Below are positions 1 to 5,412 of a stretch of DNA of 8,249 nucleotides, piece by piece. The stretch covers positions 1 through 8,249 of the forward strand of contig JAIYBD010000267.1 in assembly GCA_027488715.1 (NCBI GenBank). The letters run 5' to 3'. The notes beneath the pieces were generated by a model. It did no database searches, was not told where the DNA came from, and saw only the letters and a program-made list of their open reading frames with translations. The DNA is from Bacteroidota bacterium (lineage in GTDB: Bacteria > Bacteroidota > Bacteroidia > UBA7662 > CANHCV01). The first letter of the stretch is position 1. Every line of letters starts with the position of its first letter. Made by a program: the position numbers and the translations under genes.

Positions 1-225
1 GCAGCTCGTGAAAACGGTATTGATGGAACTGTCATCGTGCAGTTTACCGTTGATCGCACTGGCGACATCAAAGATGCACACGTGGTTCGTAAAGTTCACC
101 CTTTGTTGGATGATGCTGCCATGTCGGCCATTAGGAAAATGCCCAACTGGGCAGCTGGTAAACAAAACGGTAAAGCTGTTTCAGTTTTAATTAACTTGCC
201 ATTCCGTTTCGGAATTAAAGAATAA
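1..225 (+). CDS. tonB: TonB family energy transducer, C-terminal fragment
   Basis: The reading frame is open from base 1 to a TAA at 223-225, giving 74 residues without a start, so the gene begins upstream of the window. The fragment fits the TonB C-terminal domain: a GTVIVQFTVDRTGDI strand-turn-strand, then a helix with LLDDAAMSAIRKMPNW, then PFRFGIKE as the last strand. In this family the domain contacts the TonB box of outer-membrane receptors and passes on energy from the ExbB-ExbD proton channel of the inner membrane. The genes after it (PstS-like lipoprotein, TPR protein) match an order I recall downstream of exbB-exbD-tonB in flavobacteria, so exbB/exbD genes are expected just upstream; that is inference. 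The family call is fairly safe, while the full length and the N-terminal membrane helix cannot be seen. Confidence 0.85.
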   Translation, partial: AARENGIDGTVIVQFTVDRTGDIKDAHVVRKVHPLLDDAAMSAIRKMPNWAAGKQNGKAVSVLINLPFRFGIKE

Positions 226-231
226 ATCCAC

Positions 232-447
232 TTGGAAGAGCCGGGATCAACTACGAAAACCATTCGTCGGGTGACCCGGCTTTTTCTTTGGGTGGCCATT
301 GTGGCCTATGCTGGAATCGGAATTTTTTGCCTGATTTCAGCTTCCAAATTTTCACAACCTGAATTGGCCTATCTTTTGGGAACCGCATGTTTGGGAATGT
401 CCATCTTCCGATGGATTCGATTGAAAAATAAAAAAGAAAATGCGTAA
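232..447 (+). CDS. small two-helix membrane protein, unknown function
   Basis: This 71-residue protein belongs to no family I recognise. It has two hydrophobic stretches, about residues 17-37 and 44-60, followed by a basic tail (RLKNKKENA), which suggests a helical hairpin in the inner membrane with its C-terminus in the cytoplasm. The start is uncertain. The longest version uses TTG at 232, 6 nt after the tonB stop, but that start lies inside a strong hairpin (234-286). A GTG at 271 gives a 58-residue protein beginning just before the first helix and may be the real start. The end overlaps the next gene by 8 nt (ATGCGTAA), which supports translation as part of the operon. From its position it may act with the TonB machinery or the downstream lipoprotein, but nothing in the sequence proves that. 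Confidence 0.6.
   Translation: MEEPGSTTKTIRRVTRLFLWVAIVAYAGIGIFCLISASKFSQPELAYLLGTACLGMSIFRWIRLKNKKENA
234..286 (+). terminator. long terminator-like hairpin behind tonB
   Basis: A stem forms between 234-245 (GGAAGAGCCGGG) and 275-286 (CCCGGCTTTTTC), 12 pairs including two G-T wobbles, with a solid core AGCCGGG/CCCGGCT. Past a one-base bulge it continues with TCA/TGA (247-249/272-274), and an inner ACGAA/TTCGT stem (253-257/263-267) caps it. The run TTTTTCTTT (281-289) follows the core. It begins 9 nt after the tonB stop. It could be a partial terminator or attenuator lowering expression of the following genes, or an mRNA end protecting exbBD-tonB. The T-run is short and broken by a C, and the hairpin overlaps the first codons of the small ORF, so its role is unproven. 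Confidence 0.45.
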
Positions 448-1372
448 GCTCGGAATCCTTTTTCTGCTTTTGGGAGCAGCCTGCTCCAACGGAGAAAAGA
501 AAAATCAACCGTCAGACACTCCAACAACAGGAGTCCTTTCGTTGATTGCTGATGCTGCTTACCAACCCATCATCGACTCGGAAATTAGCGCATTTACCGT
601 TCAGTATTCTTACGCCGAAATTCGACCTAAATACCTCACTGAGGTAGAGTCATGGAAGCAATTCATGAACGATTCAGCTAAAGTAATCGTTTCTTGCCGA
701 AAACCATCGGCCCAAGAAGAAAAGTACCTTCGAAGCATTAAGGTGGTTCCTAAGGTTACACCCCTTGCCTACGACGCCTTGGCTTTCTTGATGCACCCTT
801 CGGTTACCGATACTTGCCTAACTTACGACGAAATCCGTCAAATCGTTACCGGCGAAATCACCGATTGGAAGGACGTAGCGAAAGGAAAAAAAACCGGAAA
901 AATTCAATTGGTGATGGATAACGCTGGAGGTAGCAGCGCCCGAACCTTAAAAGATTTGTTTTTAGGTAAGAAAGATTTTCCATCTACCATTACGGCAACC
1001 CAAGATTATCAAAAAGTAATTGATTGGGTTTCCACCCATCCGAATTCCCTCGGAGTAATTCCGGTGAGTTGGGTTTGCGATCCCGATGATCCGCAAATGG
1101 TTTCGTTTCTATCAAAAATTAAAGTTGCAGAAATTGCAGCTACCGAGGTAAGTCGTGACCGGGGAGAGGGATACCAACCTTTTCAAGCTTACATGGCGCA
1201 GAAGAAATACCCATTTACTCGTGAAGTGTATGCTATTTCCCGCCAATCGTATGCCGGTTTAGCCTTAGGCTTCAACTCCTACATGGCGGGTCCGAAAGGA
1301 CAATTGATTTTCCTGAAATCGGGACTTCTTCCCGCCACCCAACCTATTCGAATTCAAAGTATAAAACAATAA
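440..1372 (+). CDS. PstS-like substrate-binding lipoprotein
   Basis: This 310-residue protein looks like a periplasmic binding protein of the PstS type. The N-terminus is a lipoprotein signal (MRKLGILFLLLGAAC) with lipidated Cys15, then a polar Gly/Asn/Lys/Pro linker. Family landmarks are SCRKPSAQE at 85-93 (the usual SR-x-L-x-x-E region), a DEIRQIVTGEITDWKDV block at 130-146, and GGSSART at 163-169, resembling the anion-binding loop of phosphate binders. True PstS proteins deliver phosphate to PstCAB, but no permease or ATPase gene is present here. The gene instead lies between tonB and a TPR gene, so a role tied to TonB-dependent uptake is possible; phosphate as ligand is only a guess. The ATG overlaps the stop of the small membrane protein by 8 nt, and the next gene starts 4 nt after its stop, so it is inside an operon. 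Confidence 0.82.
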   Translation: MRKLGILFLLLGAACSNGEKKNQPSDTPTTGVLSLIADAAYQPIIDSEISAFTVQYSYAEIRPKYLTEVESWKQFMNDSAKVIVSCRKPSAQEEKYLRSIKVVPKVTPLAYDALAFLMHPSVTDTCLTYDEIRQIVTGEITDWKDVAKGKKTGKIQLVMDNAGGSSARTLKDLFLGKKDFPSTITATQDYQKVIDWVSTHPNSLGVIPVSWVCDPDDPQMVSFLSKIKVAEIAATEVSRDRGEGYQPFQAYMAQKKYPFTREVYAISRQSYAGLALGFNSYMAGPKGQLIFLKSGLLPATQPIRIQSIKQ

Positions 1373-1376
1373 ATCC

Positions 1377-3116
1377 GTGAAAAAAATTCTCTTTTCATTC
1401 ATCGCGTTGATGAGCATCGTTGCCGCATCCGCTCAAAGTTTGAACGAAGGCTTAAACGCCTTGTATTCCGATCGTTTCAATGAAGCTAAAAATCAGTTGA
1501 AGGGGTTAATTGGAAAAGGCAATGATGCCGAAATCTATTTCTATTTAGGGAAAGTGTACCAAGCCACCGAACAATTCGATTCGGCAAAAATTTGTTTTGA
1601 TCTTGGTGTAGCCGCTAATCCGAAAAAAGCCCTTCCGAAGATCGGGCAAATTCAAATGAATTTGAAAAATGGTGGAGATGTTGCAGCAGCGAGTGCAGAA
1701 TTAGCGCTTGCTGTAAAACTAGAAGCCAAGAATGTTAAGGTGTTGGTGGAAGCTGCACGTGCGCTTTTTTCGGAGAAATCTAAAAACACCGACGCCGCTT
1801 GGAACTATTTGAATCGAGCGAAATTGGCGAAAAAAGACGATTTCGAAGTAAAAATGGCTTGGGGAGATTACTATTTAACGTTTCCCGATTCCGGTGGTTC
1901 GGCCGTAAACAATTACGAAGATGCTGCGCTATTGAATCCGTCTTCCGGACGTCCGCACGAGCGCATCGGAGAGATTTTCTTCCGCAACAAAAACTACAGC
2001 GATTCCAAAGCGGCTTACGAGCAATCCATCAACAAAGACATGCAATTTGCTCCAGCCTACCGCGGCCTGGGAGAATTGGAATTCCAAGCGAAAAAGTACA
2101 AGGCCGCTGCCGAAAATTACAGCACCTACCTTCAAATTGCTGATGTTACGATTGAAGCAGAAACTCGTTATGCATCTTTTCTTTTCTTAAGTGATGATTA
2201 TGAAAAAGCCAACCAAGAAATTGCTAAAATTCAAAAGGTAGATGCTTCAAATCCTATTTTGTACCGCTTAACGGCCTATGGTAACTTTGAACAAGGAAAG
2301 AAAGCTGCTTCGAAAGAAGAAGGAGATAGCCTTTTTAATTCTGCATTGCAATCCATGAATCTGTTTTTTGCGAAAGCGAATCCTGCGAAAATCATTGTGA
2401 ACGACTACGAATATGCAGGAAGAATCAATGCAAAAACAGGGAATACCGATGCTGCTGTTGAAAGCTTCAAAAAAGCCATTTCCTTGGATTCTACGAAGCG
2501 CACTGAACTTTGGGGCGAAATTGGTGATGTGTACAATAAGGCACGTCGTTACAATGATGCAGCAGTTGCTTTCGAAACCAAAAATTCGTATCTGCCTAAA
2601 GTATCAGCAGCCGATTACTTCACCGTAGGTCGTGCTTACTATTTTGCTAAAAACTTCTTATCGGCTGATTCTGCATTTTCGAAGGTTATTGCTGCCAAAC
2701 CCGAAGCCTATCTAGGGTATTTATGGAGAGCGAAAACCAATGCACAAACCGATACCGCCTTGCAATTCATGGAGGCAACGACCTTTTTCAAACAATTCTT
2801 GATGATGGTTGATACGTCAACGGCCGATAAGTCGAAGTTTAAAAAAGACCAACAAGATGCATTGAGTTATTTGATGACGTACAACGTTCAAAAAGATAAC
2901 ATTCCGGTAGCCAAAGAATACGCTGCCAAAGTATTAGCCTTGGATCCCATGAACAGTACAGCGCAGCGCATCATCAATTTCCAGGGAACTTCAAGAAAAC
3001 AAACCGTTCCAGCAAAGGGAAGTACTCCTGCTGCAACAACTCCCAAGGGTACGAAGCCTGCTTCAGATCCCAAAGTTGCTAAACCGAATACACCTCCTAC
3101 GAGTTCAAAAAAATAA
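1377..3116 (+). CDS. secreted tetratricopeptide-repeat protein
   Basis: A 579-residue protein starting at GTG, 4 nt after the PstS-like gene. Residues 1-19 form a signal peptide (KK, hydrophobic core, cleavage after ASA before Gln20), so it is exported. The rest is mainly helical TPR repeats; clear units lie near residues 51-84, 192-225, 226-255 and in three tandem copies between roughly 345 and 450, with the typical pattern of small residues and aromatic pairs (for example YLGKVYQATEQFDSAKICF). The last 40 residues are a low-complexity Pro/Thr/Lys/Ser tail, probably disordered. TPR arrays bind other proteins, and the operon suggests a periplasmic scaffold for the TonB system or the PstS-like lipoprotein; the partner is unknown. 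There is no T9SS sorting domain or further membrane segment. It is the last gene before the 3126-3154 terminator. Confidence 0.88.
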   Translation: MKKILFSFIALMSIVAASAQSLNEGLNALYSDRFNEAKNQLKGLIGKGNDAEIYFYLGKVYQATEQFDSAKICFDLGVAANPKKALPKIGQIQMNLKNGGDVAAASAELALAVKLEAKNVKVLVEAARALFSEKSKNTDAAWNYLNRAKLAKKDDFEVKMAWGDYYLTFPDSGGSAVNNYEDAALLNPSSGRPHERIGEIFFRNKNYSDSKAAYEQSINKDMQFAPAYRGLGELEFQAKKYKAAAENYSTYLQIADVTIEAETRYASFLFLSDDYEKANQEIAKIQKVDASNPILYRLTAYGNFEQGKKAASKEEGDSLFNSALQSMNLFFAKANPAKIIVNDYEYAGRINAKTGNTDAAVESFKKAISLDSTKRTELWGEIGDVYNKARRYNDAAVAFETKNSYLPKVSAADYFTVGRAYYFAKNFLSADSAFSKVIAAKPEAYLGYLWRAKTNAQTDTALQFMEATTFFKQFLMMVDTSTADKSKFKKDQQDALSYLMTYNVQKDNIPVAKEYAAKVLALDPMNSTAQRIINFQGTSRKQTVPAKGSTPAATTPKGTKPASDPKVAKPNTPPTSSKK

Positions 3117-3118
3117 TG

Positions 3119-3126
3119 TAAATTTG
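3119..3126 (+). promoter_or_regulatory. candidate -7 element for the sigma factor operon
   Basis: TAAATTTG is a full match to the TAnnTTTG -7 element described for Bacteroidota housekeeping promoters. It overlaps the left edge of the terminator stem (which begins at 3126). A start about 6-8 nt downstream would fall inside the hairpin, so the new transcript would lack most of the left arm and could not fold the terminator; its leader would be about 20 nt. I see no TTG at the expected -33 distance, so this is a half-supported promoter, possibly one served by the ECF sigma factor or another activator. Confidence 0.35.
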
Positions 3127-3154
3127 TCCCGCTTGAAAGCGGGACATTTTTTTT
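3126..3154 (+). terminator. intrinsic terminator of the tonB-TPR operon
   Basis: GTCCCGCTT (3126-3134) pairs perfectly with AAGCGGGAC (3137-3145), realistically an 8-bp stem with a TGAA loop, and is followed by eight T residues (3147-3154). It begins 9 nt after the TPR stop codon. The last T is directly followed by the ATG of the sigma factor gene, so no room is left for a separate leader behind it. Confidence 0.88.
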
Positions 3155-3793
3155 ATGGAAGACGATATAGCATTGGAAGAGGATTTCGAAGGAAAACCAC
3201 CTCTTTCTGAGGAGGAGAACCGCCTTAGGAAAATTCGTTTTGAGCAGGAATTTTATCCGCACCTGGGTTCATTGCTACGGTTTTCGAAAACGTTGGTAAA
3301 AGAAGAGGATATTGCAAAGGATTTAGTTCAGGAAACCTTTATCAAGGCCTTCCGTTTCATGCATTATTTCGAAGAAGGAACCAATGCAAAAGCATGGCTT
3401 TTCAAAATTCTTAAGAATGAGTTTTATTCCTTTTACAGAAAGAAAACCAAGGAAGCAACATTTTCGGGGTACGAATCATTGGAAGAAGAAACGGGAGAAG
3501 AGGACGGGCTCATTTCTCAGCATGCTCAAAATCTAAGTACCGAAATTTTCGGGCAATTGATTGGCGACGAGATGACCATGGCCATCAATGCATTACCTGC
3601 CGATTATCGAATGACTTTTTTGTTGGCCGATTTAGAGGGTTTTTCCTACGAAGAATTAGCCGCCATTTTCAAGGTACCAATTGGAACCATTCGAAGCCGT
3701 TTGCACCGAGCAAGGAATATACTCAAAAAACAATTAACGGCATACGCCAGAGGAATGGGATTTAAAACAGATGAGGACCATGATGGACTGTAA
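3155..3793 (+). CDS. ECF-type RNA polymerase sigma factor
   Basis: A 212-residue sigma-70 family protein of the extracytoplasmic function class, carrying only regions 2 and 4. Region 2 spans about residues 31-97, with DLVQETFIKAFRF (57-68) and AWLFKILKNEFYSFYRKK (80-97), the parts that bind the core enzyme and the -10 DNA. Region 4 spans about 141-195, with the helix-turn-helix YEELAAIFKVPIGTIRSRLHRAR (165-187) for the -35 DNA. An acidic linker (EEETGEEDG) joins them. The first 20 residues are unusually acidic. ATG at 3155 is the only upstream ATG in frame (the next Met is residue 69) and sits directly against the preceding T-tract. The 3' end overlaps a zinc-finger anti-sigma gene, the classical sigma/anti-sigma pairing, so its activity is probably held by that protein and released by a stress signal. 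Its targets are unknown. Confidence 0.93.
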   Translation: MEDDIALEEDFEGKPPLSEEENRLRKIRFEQEFYPHLGSLLRFSKTLVKEEDIAKDLVQETFIKAFRFMHYFEEGTNAKAWLFKILKNEFYSFYRKKTKEATFSGYESLEEETGEEDGLISQHAQNLSTEIFGQLIGDEMTMAINALPADYRMTFLLADLEGFSYEELAAIFKVPIGTIRSRLHRARNILKKQLTAYARGMGFKTDEDHDGL

Positions 3794-4025
3794 AACTCTG
3801 CTTCAGTTGATTCAACTTTACTTGGATGGCGAAGCCAATACCGAGCAAACAGAATTATTGTTGAAACATGTGAACGGCTGCCAAGATTGCCGTTGTATTT
3901 ATGAATTTGAAACGGCCTTTCGTTCTTTTTTAGCGAAGAAAATGAATGAAATCCCGGTTAGTGACCGAGAAATCTCCGAACTCCAGAAGAAAATTTCAGA
4001 GCAAATTCAAATCAATGAATCGTAG
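3771..4025 (+). CDS. soluble zinc-finger anti-sigma factor
   Basis: An 84-residue protein with the zinc anti-sigma (ZAS-like) signature: Cys7, then H33-x3-C37-x2-C40, with a LYLDGEA helix between, as in anti-sigma factors that clamp ECF sigma factors. Cys42 is an extra thiol beside the metal site. There is no membrane helix, so it should be cytosolic; soluble ZAS proteins such as RsrA sense thiol oxidation by losing zinc, and a redox signal is a reasonable inference here. The C-terminus is a polar helix. Three in-frame ATGs are possible, at 3771, 3780 and 3783; the later two, just before DCKTLL, fit the usual short N-terminus better. Every option overlaps the sigma gene (by 11-23 nt), indicating translational coupling. 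Its 3' end overlaps the convergent rhodanese-like gene by 14 nt. Confidence 0.85.
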   Translation: MRTMMDCKTLLQLIQLYLDGEANTEQTELLLKHVNGCQDCRCIYEFETAFRSFLAKKMNEIPVSDREISELQKKISEQIQINES

Positions 4026-4476
4026 GCAACTGAGCCTCTTCCCAAGCTTGAAGGCCACCATCCAAAATGTAAACTTGATTGACTCCCTGTTTGATAAACC
4101 ATTTGCCCAAATTTTGAATTTGAGGTTCATTCTCGCCGTAAATGTAAAAAGTTCGGGAAAGGTCTAATTTTTTCATCTTCATTTCGGCTTCTTTCTTTTG
4201 GTCGAAACTAAAATGAATTGCATTCCCTATTCTTTTTTCATTATACGCTTCAATGGAACGACTGTCAATCAAGTAGGCTTTATCCAAGGTAAGCATTTGA
4301 ACCAATTGATTTGCAGTAACTTTTTGAATCGTTTGGTCTCCAGAAATCAATGGCGAATCAATCTCTGCAGTATTTTCCAACTCTTGGCTTGAAAAAATTT
4401 CTTCATTAGCCCGATTTGCATCGCTGCAGCCCGTAAAAAACATGAAAAGGAAAAAAAATTGTAGCATTTTTTGCAT
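4012..4476 (-). CDS. rhodanese-fold lipoprotein without catalytic Cys
   Basis: A 154-residue protein on the minus strand. Residues 1-17 are a lipoprotein signal ending in FFTGC (lipidated Cys17), followed by a polar linker to about residue 48. Residues 50-154 form one rhodanese domain: YLIDSRSIEAYNEKRIGNAIHF matches the CH2A region, and ILDGGLQAWEEAQLP matches the C-terminal signature. The active-site loop, where rhodaneses have Cys-Arg or similar after a V-x-Y strand, reads FYIYGENEPQ, so Gly114 replaces Cys. Cys17 is the only cysteine, so sulfur transfer is not expected. It is probably a binding or structural module anchored in the envelope. The gene converges on the sigma/anti-sigma pair, overlapping by 14 nt at the stop codons, and diverges from the tRNA gene. 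An alternative start at 4467 would shorten it by 3 residues. Confidence 0.83.
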   Translation of the reverse strand: MQKMLQFFFLFMFFTGCSDANRANEEIFSSQELENTAEIDSPLISGDQTIQKVTANQLVQMLTLDKAYLIDSRSIEAYNEKRIGNAIHFSFDQKKEAEMKMKKLDLSRTFYIYGENEPQIQNLGKWFIKQGVNQVYILDGGLQAWEEAQLPTIH

Positions 4477-4534
4477 AGGCGGTAGGGTTGGTTGAATTTA
4501 GGTAAAAATAGGCGAAAAAAAATTTATTGGCGTC

Positions 4535-4565
4535 TTGTTTTTTTTAAATTTTTGTCCCATATTTG
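4535..4565 (+). promoter_or_regulatory. promoter of the tRNA-Val gene
   Basis: TTG at 4535-4537 and CATATTTG at 4558-4565 are separated by 20 nt. This resembles the Bacteroidota promoter (TTG near -33, TAnnTTTG near -7), with one mismatch (C for T) in the -7 element. The expected transcription start near 4571-4573 leaves a leader of about 8-10 nt before the mature tRNA at 4581, as expected for a tRNA gene. Confidence 0.5.
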
Positions 4566-4580
4566 CAGTCCCAAACACAA

Positions 4581-4655
4581 GGGAGCTTAGCTCAGCTGGT
4601 TCAGAGCATCTGCCTTACAAGCAGAGGGTCAGGGGTTCGAATCCCTTAGCTCCCA
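4581..4655 (+). tRNA. tRNA-Val (anticodon UAC)
   Basis: A complete cloverleaf of 75 nt can be folded by eye: acceptor GGGAGCT/AGCTCCC (4581-4587/4648-4654), D stem GCTC/GAGC with loop AGCTGGTTCA, anticodon stem TCTGC/GCAGA with loop CTTACAA (anticodon TAC at 4616-4618), variable loop GGGTC (4626-4630), and T arm AGGGG/CCCTT with loop TTCGAAT. The discriminator base is A at 4655. The 3' CCA is not encoded (the next bases are CCC), so it must be added by the tRNA nucleotidyltransferase. The third base of the variable loop (4628) corresponds to G46, the target of the TrmB enzyme encoded next door. The UAC anticodon reads valine GUN codons, chiefly GUA and GUG. Confidence 0.97.
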
Positions 4656-4660
4656 CCCTT

Positions 4661-4686
4661 ATCCCGCTTCTGCGGGATTTTTTTTT
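4661..4686 (+). terminator. intrinsic terminator after tRNA-Val
   Basis: ATCCCGC (4661-4667) pairs perfectly with GCGGGAT (4672-4678) around a TTCT loop and runs into nine T residues (4678-4686). It starts 5 nt after the tRNA. The trmB start codon follows 6 nt after the T-tract. Its TCCCGCTT/GCGGGA core repeats that of the terminator at 3126-3154. Confidence 0.87.
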
Positions 4687-4692
4687 ATCGCT

Positions 4693-5340
4693 ATGTCACG
4701 GAGAAAACTCAAGCACTTCGCCGAAATGAAAGAGATGAAGCACGTCTTCGAATACCCCGAAAACGTTGCTGGCACTTGGAATTCATTTTTTCAAAACCAA
4801 CATCCCATCGTTCTCGAAGTGGGTTGCGGCACCGGTTCCTATACCCTAGGCCTTGCGCATCGATTCCCCGAAAAAAATTTCATTGGAATCGATATTAAAG
4901 GCGCTCGGATGTGGCACGGCGCAACTCAAGCTCAGGAACAAGGGCTAGAAAATGTAGCGTTTCTTCGAACTCAGATCGAAAAAATCGATACCTATTTCGC
5001 CCCGGAAGAAATCAGCGAAATCTGGATCACCTTTCCCGACCCCCAACCCAAAAAGTCGAAGATGAGCAAACGTCTCACCTCCAACCGAATGCTTGATCTC
5101 TATTCCCAATTCCTTAAAAAAGACGCCATTGTTCATTTAAAAACCGACAATGAAATGCTTTTTGATTTCTCTGTAGAAGTGGCCAAAGAACGCAATTATT
5201 CCATTCAAGTCATCACCAAAGATTTATACCAAGAATCGTTTGTAGACGATGTCCTTTCCATCAAAACCGTTTTTGAAACCAAGTTTTTAGCACTAGGAAT
5301 CCCCATCAAATACCTGCGATACCAAATTTCTTCCCTTTAA
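4693..5340 (+). CDS. trmB: tRNA (guanine-N7-)-methyltransferase
   Basis: A 215-residue cytosolic enzyme that makes 7-methylguanosine at position 46 in the variable loop of tRNAs, using S-adenosylmethionine. Motifs in order: EVGCGTG at 42-48 (SAM-binding loop), FIGIDIKGARMW at 63-74 (second SAM strand), NVAFLRTQIE at 87-96, WITFPDPQPKKSKMSKRL at 111-128 (the family hallmark FPDP plus basic tRNA-binding loop), and HLKTD near 150. Length and N-terminus (MSRRKLKHFAE) fit Bacteroidota TrmB proteins. ATG at 4693 is the first in frame and lies 6 nt after the terminator of the upstream tRNA-Val gene. No separate -7 element is visible between the tRNA and the start, so expression may depend on readthrough from the tRNA promoter. 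The gene downstream begins 71 nt after its stop and appears to have its own control. Confidence 0.95.
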   Translation: MSRRKLKHFAEMKEMKHVFEYPENVAGTWNSFFQNQHPIVLEVGCGTGSYTLGLAHRFPEKNFIGIDIKGARMWHGATQAQEQGLENVAFLRTQIEKIDTYFAPEEISEIWITFPDPQPKKSKMSKRLTSNRMLDLYSQFLKKDAIVHLKTDNEMLFDFSVEVAKERNYSIQVITKDLYQESFVDDVLSIKTVFETKFLALGIPIKYLRYQISSL

Positions 5341-5388
5341 TTTTTCTTTAATTCCTACTTGCCCCTTTCCTACCTCAATCATTTATCG

Positions 5389-5412
5389 TAATATTGCATC
5401 AAAGCAACATTA
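5389..5412. promoter_or_regulatory. inverted repeat, likely ArsR operator
   Basis: TAATATTGC (5389-5397) and GCAACATTA (5404-5412) are inverted copies with 8 of 9 pairs matching and a 6-nt ATCAAA spacer. The last base is the A of the arsR ATG. TAATATTG (5389-5396) also resembles the TAnnTTTG -7 element with one mismatch, so a repressor bound here would block the promoter and the start site together. ArsR/SmtB proteins bind such AT-rich dyads and release DNA on binding As(III); autoregulation of the three-gene operon is the simplest reading. Confidence 0.6.

Noticed and set aside
251..508. Minus-strand open frame of 85 codons opposite the small membrane protein and the PstS-like start
   Set aside because: It overlaps two better supported genes, has no recognisable motif, and no promoter or operon context supports it.
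1799..2143. Plus-strand open frame of 114 codons inside the TPR gene
   Set aside because: It is out of frame within a clear TPR coding sequence and its product is Arg/Gln-rich with no domain.
2888..3262. Minus-strand open frame of 124 codons across the end of the TPR gene and the sigma start
   Set aside because: It runs through a strong terminator hairpin and two well supported genes, with no motif of its own.
4535..4729. Plus-strand open frame covering the tRNA-Val gene
   Set aside because: It is translated tRNA and terminator sequence; the tRNA cloverleaf explains it.
5385..5400. Short dyad centred on AATATT as an alternative ArsR site
   Set aside because: Only the central six bases plus one outer pair match; the wider repeat at 5389-5412 is better.
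5394..5411. TTG start extending ArsR by six residues
   Set aside because: The TTG lies within the left arm of the probable operator, and ATG 5412 gives the normal family length.
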